A stretch of 64,000 nucleotides of DNA, taken from CBDDBK01 sp965225715. Its GTDB lineage: Bacteria; Bacteroidota; Bacteroidia; Cytophagales; Flammeovirgaceae. The stretch is taken from assembly GCA_965225715.1 (NCBI GenBank), contig CBDDBK010000005.1:248001-312000 (forward strand). The letters are read 5' to 3'. Below the pieces are notes generated by a model that saw only the letters and a list, made by a program, of their open reading frames with translations, did no database searches and was not told the DNA's origin. A program made the position numbers and the translations under genes. Of the stretch, positions 17,840 to 26,365 are shown in pieces (positions within the stretch are counted from its first letter, which is position 1; each line of letters begins with the position of its first letter).

Positions 17840-18046
17840 AGTATTTTCTCTATTGGCAACAAAAGAGAGACAAGCATTAATCTTTTCTTCATCTAATTCA
17901 GGAAAATCTTTGACAATTTCTTTTTTTGTCATACCACTAGCCAAGCAATTTAATACATCGTAAATTGATATTCTAGTGCCGGTTATAACAGGTTTGCCAA
18001 ACCTAATATTTGGATCAATGATGATGTATTTTTTATAGTCTACCAT
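17834..18046 (-). CDS. DUF433 domain protein (antitoxin-like)
   Basis: A 70-residue protein with the full DUF433 pattern: IIIDPNIRFGKPVITGTRIS, VLNCLASGMTKKEIVKDFP and LDEEKINACLSFVANRE. The domain is a small winged-helix-like fold and usually serves as the antitoxin beside a PIN-like (DUF5615) toxin gene. No toxin reading frame follows: only 96 bp, mostly repeat, lie between its stop and the AddA-like gene. It is therefore an orphan antitoxin or a stand-alone regulator. The stop codon overlaps a repeat copy. Confidence 0.85.
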   Translation of the reverse strand: MVDYKKYIIIDPNIRFGKPVITGTRISIYDVLNCLASGMTKKEIVKDFPELDEEKINACLSFVANRENTL

Positions 18047-18081
18047 AACTAATAAATTTATTTTTAGAACTTTATACTATC

Positions 18082-18174
18082 TATACTCAAATTACTTAAA
18101 AAAAAGATTTTTTAAGCTTCTAATTTATTCATTTTGAAACAGAACGTTTCAAAAAATAAAATAGCTTTGCTATA
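18082..18174. repeat. dispersed intergenic repeat, 93-bp copy
   Basis: It begins TATACTCAAATTACTTAAAA and ends AAAATAGCTTTGCTATA. The inverted copy at 45156-45248 has the same length of 93 bp and differs at only about five positions by eye. The hairpin end overlaps the stop codon of the TIR pseudogene, so on the minus strand it forms a TATAGC-AAA-GCTAT stem followed by T residues. Confidence 0.8.
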
Positions 18175-18637
18175 ATTTCAAGGGTTTCACGATTTCTTCG
18201 ACAACGTCATACCAAATATCGTCATTATCATGAGTTTTCATCCAGTTTTTGGGCGAACCATGTATTTTGCCAACAGGTAAAATATCGGATTTACATTTTC
18301 TGATACGGATGGGAGCGACAATTTGCTCTCCTTTTTTATGGGCTTCCAAGGCGGCTTCCAATTCTTTTTCTCTACAAAACTCAGAAGCAATAAAATCAGG
18401 ACTTAATAAACAAATGACCAAATCTGCTTTGTGCAAATGATCAAGAATTTTGGTTTCTCATTCCTGCCCTACAATCAGTTCGCCATCATCCCAAATAATA
18501 AGTTTATCTATTAATTCGTAAGGTTTTAGTTGCTTAACCAACTCTTCTTTATAAAGTTTATCTTTATGCGAATAGGAAATAAAAACTTTTCGCGACTGAT
18601 TATTTTCTGGTGTCATTTTTTTGGTTAATAAAGGTAA
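18170..18637 (-). pseudogene. TIR domain pseudogene, 5' end removed by an IS5 remnant
   Basis: The frame from 18637 to 18170 encodes LPLLTKKMTPENNQSRK, VFISYSHKDKLYKEELVKQL, IIWDDGELIVGQE, a stop, then ETKILDHLHKADLVICLLS and further TIR sequence to the end. It aligns throughout with the TIR part of the LRR-TIR protein at 11512-12921. Two lesions are visible. A TGA codon (18458-18460) replaces the Trp of GQKWHKAI. The reading frame upstream of the internal Met continues into coding-like sequence and is cut exactly at the left end of an IS5 remnant (18638), so the LRR half is gone. The part after the stop still has an open frame with its own Met (from 18436), but without the first TIR strands it should not fold. 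Confidence 0.82.
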
Positions 18638-19060
18638 GAGCGTGTTTAGTTTTTTATTTTAATTTTGAAAAGAGCGTCAAATTTCATAAAAGAGCACTTT
18701 TATTTTCACTTTAAATGGTGCTGCGCTTTATGGAAAAGAAACACGTTTCTAAACAAAAAAAACATAATGCTATAGATGACGCCCTATGGACAAAGATAGA
18801 AAGATATTTTCCTCATGCCAAACACAAGAGAAAATACAAACAAAAAGATGTTTTTAATGTAGGCATAGATGGTGGTAAAAAAGTGAAGGGTAGAAAACGG
18901 CATATAGCCGTCGATAGTTTGGGTCTGCCGAGCTATATCTGTTACTGCCGCTAACACATATGATGGTAAAGAAGGTGTAAACTTACTCGACAAGCTACGC
19001 GGACGTATAAAAGAAAAGACTTTATTTTGCGTTGATAAGAGTTATCGGGGTGATTTTGCC
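18638..19060 (+). mobile_element. IS5-family remnant with internal deletion
   Basis: The left end GAGCGTGTTTAGTTTTTTATTTT-like sequence matches the left end of the fuller IS5 copy at 46609. The transposase starts MEKKHVSKQKKHNAIDDALW, runs to YKQKDVFN and then jumps to GIDGGKKVKGRKRHIAVDSL; compared with the other copy about 235 bp are missing. A frameshift near 18925 follows, after which the other frame continues with VTAANTYDGKEGVNLLDKLR. The element breaks off at 19060 in the middle of YRGDFA and is joined to unrelated transposase sequence. Confidence 0.85.
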
Positions 19061-19186
19061 AAAAAGAAAAGTCCATATGTTTGTTTGATAGCGCTAGCTA
19101 ATAAATTAGTGCGCCAGGTTTATGGGATCGTTAAGTCTAAACTTAAGTATCAAAATGACTATGGTATGGATAAAGCGGTCAGCTAA
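19061..19186 (+). pseudogene. C-terminal fragment of an IS110-type transposase
   Basis: The frame reads KKKSPYVCLIALANKLVRQV then YGIVKSKLKYQNDYGMDKAV and a stop. The pattern KKxxxVxLIALANKLxRxxxGIVKS is that of the C-terminus of IS110/IS116/IS902 transposases. The fragment is fused directly to the broken IS5 remnant, so one element recombined or inserted into the other. Confidence 0.55.
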
Positions 19187-19611
19187 TTTTTCAAAAAAAA
19201 GAAAAAAAACCAATTTTATTTGGATTTTAACCGCAGTCATAAATAAAGCAATTAGTAGTATTCTAATGACTAGTTTTGACCGTTTCAGAACCAAAATACT
19301 TAGCTGGAAAATTTGAAGATCACAAAATTTATCAGAAAATCGTAATTGCTAAATACTTAAATTTATTATGTTTAATATTGGTAAAAACTTATTTTTTGTT
19401 TAAAAAAAATAGACTAGTATATACTACTTTTTTGTATGAGATAAAAATCTTAAAATAATAATATATTGAAAATCGCATATTTTAAAATTGCTTTTTTGTT
19501 AAAAGATTTTATAATATAGAATCTAATAGTTTAGAATATTTGTTTGAGTTGTTGATTTTTCAATATTTTAAAAAAATAAAACCGATTAATGCCTAATAAT
19601 ATAGATTAAAG
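19187..19611. other. intergenic, no gene seen
   Basis: About 425 bp of AT-rich sequence after the transposase remnants and before envC. Short open frames exist on both strands but are low-complexity and resemble no protein. It may be further decayed mobile DNA, and it should contain the envC promoter. Confidence 0.45.
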
Positions 19612-20862
19612 ATGAATTATTTTTTTAAAATATTGAAATATAGATTATTTATTCTTTTAAGTATTTTATTGATATTTATATCTTTAGACAACCATGCTCA
19701 AACATTAAAAAGTATTCGTTCAAAAAAAAAGAAACAAACTAATTTGATTATTAAAACTAAAAAATTGCTTGATGAAGCACTTTCAAATAAAAACGTAAGC
19801 TTACAACAATTAAATATTATAAATCTCCAGATTATTCAAAATAAGGATCTTATAGCCAGTATAGGTCAAGAAATTAGCCTTTTAAATCAAAAAGTTAAAA
19901 ATCAAGAAAAATTACTCCAAGATCTTGAAAACAAACTAATACTTTTGAAAGATGAGTATGGAAAAATAATTTATATATCATCTAAAAATCAATTTTATTT
20001 GATGGAGTTTGCTTATCTTTTAGCCAGTCAAACTTTTACTCAATTTTTTTTACGTTTAAATTACCTGAACCAATATAGAACAGAGCGAAAAAAACAGATT
20101 GTAAAAATACAAAAATTAAAATCTACTTTGGCTTTTTATAAAAAAGACCTTGAAAAAGAGTATGAAACTAAAAGTAAATTATTAAAAGAAGAGAATGATC
20201 AAATAAAGCATTTGAAAAGTTTAGTCTTAGAAGAACAAATCTTATTAAGCGAAGCACTTAAACAAGAAAACCGTTTTAAACAAGAATTGCAAGTCTTACA
20301 AACTGATATTAAAAACTTGAAAAAAATAGTAATTTCTTATATAAAAGAGGAAAATAAAAAACCTTTTGAAATTAAAACGTTACCTAAAAAAAATAATACC
20401 AAGGGGATTAAACCAGAAAAACGGATACTTGAGGTTATAAAGCCAAATACAAATCAGCATTTTTCATCGTATAAAAAAAGATTGAATTGGCCAATAGATA
20501 ATCCAATTATTATCCAAAAATTTGGGAAATATAGACACCCAGTGTTTAAAAATATTTGGCTTGAAAACTTGGGTATTCAGATTAAAAGCTCTTCAGAATC
20601 AAAAATTAAGAGTATTTTTTATGGAAAAGTTATCTCTATTACTCAATCTTCAAATTCCAAATATATTATTATTATAAAACACGAAAACTATTTTAGTGTC
20701 TACGGAAATATAGATAAAGTCTTAACGGCTCGTGGAGAATTTGTAGAACCGGAAAAAGTGATTGGATTATTCTTGGAAAGAAATACGAACAAAGAACTCA
20801 ATTTTCAAATATGGTATAAAAAAATTAAACTTGACCCAGAAACTTGGTTAAAAAATTTATAA
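19612..20862 (+). CDS. EnvC-like murein hydrolase activator (degenerate LytM/M23 domain)
   Basis: A 416-residue exported protein. A signal peptide with the core LFILLSILLIFISL ends near DNHAQ (about residue 30). Residues 35-245 form the long coiled coil typical of EnvC, and residues 285-416 are a LytM/M23 domain. The domain is catalytically dead: the usual HxGxD zinc motif after RHPVFKNI reads ENLGIQI, and the usual HxH is replaced by KHENYFSVYG. EnvC proteins activate cell-wall amidases at the division site in the periplasm. The gene is convergent with the nSTAND1-WD40 gene, with 34 bp between stops. Confidence 0.87.
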   Translation: MNYFFKILKYRLFILLSILLIFISLDNHAQTLKSIRSKKKKQTNLIIKTKKLLDEALSNKNVSLQQLNIINLQIIQNKDLIASIGQEISLLNQKVKNQEKLLQDLENKLILLKDEYGKIIYISSKNQFYLMEFAYLLASQTFTQFFLRLNYLNQYRTERKKQIVKIQKLKSTLAFYKKDLEKEYETKSKLLKEENDQIKHLKSLVLEEQILLSEALKQENRFKQELQVLQTDIKNLKKIVISYIKEENKKPFEIKTLPKKNNTKGIKPEKRILEVIKPNTNQHFSSYKKRLNWPIDNPIIIQKFGKYRHPVFKNIWLENLGIQIKSSSESKIKSIFYGKVISITQSSNSKYIIIIKHENYFSVYGNIDKVLTARGEFVEPEKVIGLFLERNTNKELNFQIWYKKIKLDPETWLKNL

Positions 20863-20896
20863 TGGGCATTTTTTGAGTTAAATAGCTCATAATTCT

Positions 20897-23800
20897 CTAA
20901 TTATTAATATTACATATCTCTATCTTTTTAATATTTTTTCCTGCTAAAAGTTGCCATTCCCGTTCTGTAATTGTATAATTTAATTCTTTTAATGTTTCAC
21001 AAATATTGTCGGAAAGTACGGAAATGATAAGTGGGTAAGTTTGTAAAGTCCCATCGCCATATCCGACAATAATCTTTGTTTCGTCCTTATAAAATAATAA
21101 TGAAGCGACCCATTGTTTATGATCATCTAAAACTAAAGGTAAGCGGTTTAGATGATCGTTTAACCAAATATTAACCTTATGGTCAAAACTTCCTGAAGCT
21201 AAAAATTTTCCACTAGGACTAATATAAACGACTTCTATTTCAGCATTGTGGGCTTCCAAAGTATATAAAATTTGATTTGTTTTTAAATCATAAATGATAA
21301 TTTTTCCTTTATTTGTACCAAGAATTAATCTATTCCTTTGATTATCAAAAGCTATACTTGTAGCTATTTCTTTGGAAGAAAAGGTTAACAATTTTCTTGA
21401 ATTGTTATTTTCCACTAGAAACACATGTCCATTTATAGTAGATAAAAATATAAAACCACTGGGTTTATCGTACATAAAACGTTCGATCTTTTGCTTACTT
21501 TTATAAAAATTAAGCCTATCTTTTTGTTCTTTTTTCAGGGAATAGTGTAAAACTAAAGTGTCTTCTAAGTAAATAAGAGATTCATGATCTATTTGTTTGA
21601 CATTTTTTATAAAAATATCTTTAATAACTCGCTTAGCATTATGATAGGAAACTTCAGGAATCAAATGATTTTTTTGTTTAGTAAAATCAAAAACCCGAAT
21701 ACCTGCTTCGCTGGTTCCCATAATCAAATATTTATTTTCTTTATCTATAGTCATTCCTCTGAAAGCATAATCAGTTTTAATGAGTCTTTCAATTAATTTT
21801 AAGGTATCAAGTGACCATTTTAAAACTGTTCCATCACTTCCTGCACTATAAAATTTTTTTCCGTTGGGACTTATATGTAAAGCTCTTACAATACCTTCAT
21901 GATTTTTCTTTTTTAAAGATGTCTTAGCTAATGCTTTATTAGCTAAATAAAGCGCTGCATAAATATCGGCATCATAGTCATTGCCACCATAATTTTTGTT
22001 TAGTATATAGGCATATTGGGCTAATAAAATTTTTAATCTTTGATCTTTTAGGGTTGTGGAACGTATGGCTATAGATTTTGCAACAGCTAAATGGCGAAGC
22101 TGAGTAGCTTTTTTAGATTCTTCTTCGGCACGTTGTTCTTGCTGTTCTGCCTCTTGCTGCTCAAGGCTAGCATGCTTTTGTTCTCTAATAGCAATATTTC
22201 TTTGATTTTCAGCTTCCCTCGCTGCTCTTTTAGCTTTTTTTTCTTGTTCTTCGGCTCGTTGCTGTTCAAGACTAGCATGTATTTGTTCTTTAATAGCAAT
22301 ATTTTTTTGCTTTTCAGCTTCTTTAGCTGATGCTTTAGCTTTTTTTTCTTGTTCTTCGGCTCGCTTTTTTTGTTGTAAAGCAATATTTTTTTGCTTTTCT
22401 GCTTTTACTTTTTGAACTTGAGCATCTTTGGCGCTATGTTCTGCTTTTATAGCTAAAGTATTGGCATATATAGTAATAAAAATAAGTACAAAAGCAACTA
22501 TAGCCGTAGCTATGAATAAATAAACAGAGCGTTTAATTTTCGTTTTTTGGCGTTTTTCTTCTGCCAAAATAGTGTTAGTATAAATTTCTTTACTCGTTAA
22601 CAAAAAATCAATGGCTGGCAAAAAGTGAGCATTATAGCGTTCTGCCCATTTTTTATTGGGTTTATACTTAAGATACCATTCCCATAGAATTTCCAGTTCT
22701 GGTGGTTTTAAGTAATCTCCTCTTCCAAGCCTATGTTCTATACTTCTTTCGCACAGGATTAAGTAGTTTTTTTTATTTTGCAATTCTTCTTCGACCCAGT
22801 TTTTACATCTATCCCAAACCCGCATAAGACTTTCATGAGGAATATCTATGATTGTGTCAAGGCAAAGTTCATGAGGCAATTCAGGCATCAAAAAAACCCT
22901 ATTTTTTTGCCTAAACTGTTCGATCACAAAGCATAAATCTTCAAAATTAGCACCTGTAACCTCTAAAATTGTTTTTAAATCTGTGGGTCTGCGTATTCCT
23001 CTTCCACTTTCTTCTTGTTCGGTAATAATCTGAAAAAGCTGTTGACAAATGCGTTGCTGAGTTTTATTTAAACTATGATATGCTTCATCAGCATGGATAG
23101 AAAGTGCATTTTTTAACTCGCCTATTTGTTCATAATGTTCGATATCTATGGGAGAGTTGGAATTATTGCCTTGTTTCCAATATTCCCAAGTCCTCATTAA
23201 GGTATGTTGTAATATTGGTAATTGGTCTTCATCTTGATCTAAAGCATTTAATATATGGGTTTCTAATTGGTTGCTGATGTTGTTATCAAATACTAAAATA
23301 GGTCCTCTAATAACATTTTTTTTATCCTCTCTGGTCATTTGAGGAATAAGATATTGGCTTTTGTTAATATAAGATGTTAAGTCGGGAAAAGCAGAGCATT
23401 CACCTATATAATCTGAACGCATAGTAATAATAACATAAATAGGCAAGTCACTTTGTTCTATTCCTTCGATAAATAAACGTATATAATTATTTGCACTTTC
23501 TACTGTATTTTTTTTATTTAAGCGTTTATATCTAAAAATTTCTTCAAATTGATCAATAACAACTAATATATGGGTATTTTCTTTTATTTTATATTTTTGT
23601 AAAACCTCTATTAGCCCAGTCGAACTGCTCTTTAAAATTGCTGCATTAATGTTAGCTTTTAAATTATAATCTGATTCTTTTTTAGAATGATAGGTATTTG
23701 TAAGGCTGTCAGCTAAATTTTTAATCGGATTGATGCCCGGCCTGGTCACGATACTTTGCCAAAAAGAACCGGACTCTCCAATAAAACCACTGTATAGATT

Positions 23801-23980
23801 AGGTATTAAGCCACAATACATTAGAGATGATTTACCACTCCCGGAACTTCCTAAAATAGCTATGAATCGATTTTTATCTAATTTTGTTAAGGCTTCATCA
23901 ATTTGTCCCTCTCTTCCAAAAAATAAATAGGTTTCTTCTGTTTTAAATGGTCTAAGCCCAGGAAAAGGATTATCATACAT
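20897..23980 (-). CDS. nSTAND1 NTPase with membrane segment, coiled coil and WD40 repeats
   Basis: A 1027-residue protein. It begins YDNPFPGLRPFKTEETYLFF and GREGQIDEAL, the signature of the novel STAND NTPase 1 family. The Walker A GSSGSGKSS is near 44-52 and the Walker B LVVIDQFEEIF near 138-148. A single membrane segment (about 484-506, LFIATAIVAFVLIFITIYA) is followed by a coiled coil (about 510-635) of Ala/Glu/Gln/Lys repeats such as EQEKKAKASAKEAEKQKNIA, and a C-terminal WD40 propeller (about 690-960) with ALHISPNGKKFYSAGSDGTV and similar repeats. STAND NTPases sense a ligand through the repeat domain and oligomerise. The effector is not obvious; TIR-like proteins often pair with this family, and one lies at 42222-43559. 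Confidence 0.86.
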   Translation of the reverse strand: MYDNPFPGLRPFKTEETYLFFGREGQIDEALTKLDKNRFIAILGSSGSGKSSLMYCGLIPNLYSGFIGESGSFWQSIVTRPGINPIKNLADSLTNTYHSKKESDYNLKANINAAILKSSSTGLIEVLQKYKIKENTHILVVIDQFEEIFRYKRLNKKNTVESANNYIRLFIEGIEQSDLPIYVIITMRSDYIGECSAFPDLTSYINKSQYLIPQMTREDKKNVIRGPILVFDNNISNQLETHILNALDQDEDQLPILQHTLMRTWEYWKQGNNSNSPIDIEHYEQIGELKNALSIHADEAYHSLNKTQQRICQQLFQIITEQEESGRGIRRPTDLKTILEVTGANFEDLCFVIEQFRQKNRVFLMPELPHELCLDTIIDIPHESLMRVWDRCKNWVEEELQNKKNYLILCERSIEHRLGRGDYLKPPELEILWEWYLKYKPNKKWAERYNAHFLPAIDFLLTSKEIYTNTILAEEKRQKTKIKRSVYLFIATAIVAFVLIFITIYANTLAIKAEHSAKDAQVQKVKAEKQKNIALQQKKRAEEQEKKAKASAKEAEKQKNIAIKEQIHASLEQQRAEEQEKKAKRAAREAENQRNIAIREQKHASLEQQEAEQQEQRAEEESKKATQLRHLAVAKSIAIRSTTLKDQRLKILLAQYAYILNKNYGGNDYDADIYAALYLANKALAKTSLKKKNHEGIVRALHISPNGKKFYSAGSDGTVLKWSLDTLKLIERLIKTDYAFRGMTIDKENKYLIMGTSEAGIRVFDFTKQKNHLIPEVSYHNAKRVIKDIFIKNVKQIDHESLIYLEDTLVLHYSLKKEQKDRLNFYKSKQKIERFMYDKPSGFIFLSTINGHVFLVENNNSRKLLTFSSKEIATSIAFDNQRNRLILGTNKGKIIIYDLKTNQILYTLEAHNAEIEVVYISPSGKFLASGSFDHKVNIWLNDHLNRLPLVLDDHKQWVASLLFYKDETKIIVGYGDGTLQTYPLIISVLSDNICETLKELNYTITEREWQLLAGKNIKKIEICNINN

Positions 23981-24157
23981 AAATACTAAGATGTATAATG
24001 ATTAAATAAATGTTAGTTGTAAGCTTCAATAGTTTAGTAAATTTTATAATAAATTGTAAATATTTTTGAAAGAAGATTTCTAAAAGGTTTAATAAATATT
24101 GAATATGAAAAACACATAAAAGCGTGAAAGGTTGTAGCTATTTAATATAAAAAAAGG

Positions 24158-24262
24158 CTAACATTTGGCTTTGCAATGATTAGACTTCTTTTTAGAAAAA
24201 CTGAAACTCCGACCGAATAACCAAGTGGCTAATCCGATGATGCAAACAACAATTATTGCCTT
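24158..24262 (-). pseudogene. possible remnant of a small Cys-ended membrane protein
   Basis: A frame without a start codon reads KAIIVVCIIGLATWLFGRSF then SFSKKKSNHCKAKC and a TAG stop. It has one membrane helix and a basic, Cys-containing tail, a layout shared with FeoB-associated Cys-rich membrane proteins. A TAG codon (24263-24265) sits just where an ATG would be expected. It may be a decayed gene, a gene with a rare start codon, or chance. The rest of the 311-bp gap between the nSTAND1 and lptF/G genes holds nothing I recognise. Confidence 0.3.
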
Positions 24263-24291
24263 CTAATACCTTTTCCTCCAAATTAATAAAT

Positions 24292-25731
24292 CTATTCATT
24301 CTTTTTTTGTTTAGAAAAAGTAAATAAATTTTTAAGGTTAAACTCAAAAAGACGAGCATCTACTGAAGCCCTTTGCAAAAGAAATATTCCAATACAAAGA
24401 AATACAGCATTGGCTAACCAAGGTCCATATTGAGGCGAAACTCCGCCATGTGTGGATAATTTATTTCCGTATATCGTTAATATATAATGTAAAGCATATA
24501 AGATAACTGATATTAAAGCTGGAATACCAAGTCCGCCTTTTTTGATCATTAGAGCAATAGGACCAGCAATTATAAATAAAGCAAAAATGGAAAATGCCAA
24601 AGCTAAACGTCTATTAATATCAACATAGCCCTTCAACACCCTTTTATTGGCATCTTGATAACGATAAACATACTGTATAATTATTTTTTTTAAATTTTCA
24701 ACTCTACTAATTGCTTTATGGTACGTATTGACATCGGTTATTCCACTATCTAATAGCATATTAATACTAGTTAAAGGTTTTCTTAATGTAGCTTCATGAA
24801 CCAGTCTGGTAGAATCTAAAATCTGTAACCTTTGGCTATCTTCAAAAACATGAAGTTGATCAAAAAACACCTTTTTATAACTTTCAAAATAATTGATATT
24901 CATAGAGTCAAGACTATCTGTTTCATTTTTTATGGCTGTGATTTCTTTCATAAGATTATGTCCTGTAAAGAGTCTTTCATCTGTATCAGCCATTCCAAAG
25001 GAAACTAAACTAAATTTGAAAAAAGCCGAATCAAAAGATTGTTTCCAAAAAGTTTCTTTAGAATCACTCTTTTTATCTTGTTTAAAAACACGTCCATCAA
25101 AAAGGTACATATTCAAAACCCAACTTTCTTCATCTAGAAACATACGTCCTTTTTCTGCCATAATAACGCTAGTATTTCCATTGTTTTGAGTATGGTCATA
25201 AATAACTACCTGACTAAGAATTTCTGTTTCTTTATCTTTTTCTGATATTTTAATACTGTAACCAGGTATACCGTTGTAAAAAATATCTTCTTCAAAATCT
25301 AAAGTTGGTTTGGTAATCTTAATATTATAAAGTAGTGTGTAACCTTTAAGGCTGGCCCAAGTAACCAATTTATCATGAATCATAATTTGGAGCATCACCA
25401 AAAGGCAGACAAAAAAGAAAACTTTGCCTATGATTTTTAACAAAGAAACCCCAGCGCTTTTCATCGCTACTAATTCGTTGTGTTCGCCTAAAGTTCCAAA
25501 AGTAATCAGAGAGGTAAAAAGAATAGATATAGGTAAAGCACTGGGAATTAAAATAATACAAAAATAAAGTATAAATTCTCCCAAAATATCTATTCCTAAA
25601 TCTTTGCCTAATAAATCTTTTAGTTTCTTGGTGACAATATATTGAATCAGAAAAATAAATAAGATAACGATGAAAGTTCCCAGAAACTTTCTGATAAAAG
25701 TACCTAATATTAATTTATCTAACTTCTTCAT
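24292..25731 (-). CDS. LptF/LptG family permease
   Basis: A 479-residue inner-membrane protein of the YjgP/YjgQ family. Membrane helices lie near 12-33, 48-75, 95-115 and, after a periplasmic domain of about 240 residues, at 365-390, 395-415 and 430-450. Conserved segments are LDKLILGTFIRKFLGTF at the start, PSALPISILFTSLITFG, and LALAFSIFALFIIAGPIALM before the last helices. LptF and LptG form the membrane part of the LptB2FG transporter that extracts LPS. It is longer than the enterobacterial proteins (about 360), because of a larger periplasmic part, as is common in Bacteroidota. I cannot tell F from G. The LPS link fits kdsB. Confidence 0.9.
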   Translation of the reverse strand: MKKLDKLILGTFIRKFLGTFIVILFIFLIQYIVTKKLKDLLGKDLGIDILGEFILYFCIILIPSALPISILFTSLITFGTLGEHNELVAMKSAGVSLLKIIGKVFFFVCLLVMLQIMIHDKLVTWASLKGYTLLYNIKITKPTLDFEEDIFYNGIPGYSIKISEKDKETEILSQVVIYDHTQNNGNTSVIMAEKGRMFLDEESWVLNMYLFDGRVFKQDKKSDSKETFWKQSFDSAFFKFSLVSFGMADTDERLFTGHNLMKEITAIKNETDSLDSMNINYFESYKKVFFDQLHVFEDSQRLQILDSTRLVHEATLRKPLTSINMLLDSGITDVNTYHKAISRVENLKKIIIQYVYRYQDANKRVLKGYVDINRRLALAFSIFALFIIAGPIALMIKKGGLGIPALISVILYALHYILTIYGNKLSTHGGVSPQYGPWLANAVFLCIGIFLLQRASVDARLFEFNLKNLFTFSKQKKNE

Positions 25732-25760
25732 AATAACGATAATTCAGAATATTTTTTACT

Positions 25761-25788
25761 TATCAATTACCATTTTTGGTAATTGATA
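25761..25788. repeat. hairpin with 11-bp perfect stem upstream of lptF/G
   Basis: The arms TATCAATTACC and GGTAATTGATA are exact inverted repeats around a 6-base loop. It lies 30 bp upstream of the LptF/G start codon and can extend further outward with a small bulge. It could be an operator, a leader hairpin or a terminator for something further upstream; there is no clear T-run. Confidence 0.55.
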
Positions 25789-26365
25789 ATAAGTTCCAAG
25801 TTTAGATTTTTTATCCTTAAAATAATATATTTGATGGCGTTGCAGAAAATATGATTTGAAAAATAGTATGGTTTTGATATTGAGATATTTAAAAGTTGAA
25901 TTTGTCCTTCTATTTAATCAAATTTAAGGATAAAATAACCCTTAAAATGTTCTAAATGCAATAGCGAAGATATAACAAAAAATGGCGTAAACCAATTAAA
26001 CAAACAAAATTATCGCTGTAAAAACTTGCCAAGGTTAGAGTTTAACTCTGTAAAACTTGCCAAAGCTAAATAGCACCTCACAAATTAACATAAAGGCTGT
26101 CAAAAAGGTATAGAGGAACGCATCAAGCACATATGCTTGTTAGAAAAGTAAGTATTAGAGATATTTGCTAAATTATCGTGAATAATGGATAAAAAAGATA
26201 TGAATTTAAATTTTAAGCATTATATTTTCGGACTTTTTAGTTTCATTTAAGCCCAATATAAAGAAACGCAATAAACCTATACACAACTATATGTTTAATT
26301 TATCTTTACCTAACAATTAGTTCGGAACTATTTTAAGTAATTTTAATAAATCTTTTAAAAATAAT
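25789..26365. other. divergent intergenic region with a short imperfect direct repeat
   Basis: About 580 bp between lptF/G (minus) and a methyltransferase gene (plus). No intact gene is seen. Around 26009-26067 the words GTAAAAACTTGCCAAGGTTA and GTAAAACTTGCCAAAGCTAA follow one another as an imperfect direct repeat. A broken plus-strand frame at 26090-26150 could be an old transposase fragment, but I cannot assign it. Confidence 0.4.

Noticed and set aside
18458..18460. TGA at a Trp position as proof of genetic code 4
   Set aside because: TGG is used for Trp throughout, TGA ends the DUF262 gene in a normal ATGA overlap, and the other in-frame TGA codons do not fall at Trp sites (in IS1 at a Cys site). 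A broken gene is the simpler reading.
19122..19458. Several short frames after the IS remnants
   Set aside because: They cross the IS110-like remnant in the wrong frame or lie in AT-rich sequence, with no recognisable protein.
22087..22383. Lys-rich frame within the nSTAND1 coiled-coil region
   Set aside because: Frame-shifted reading of the Ala/Glu/Lys/Gln repeats of the true gene.
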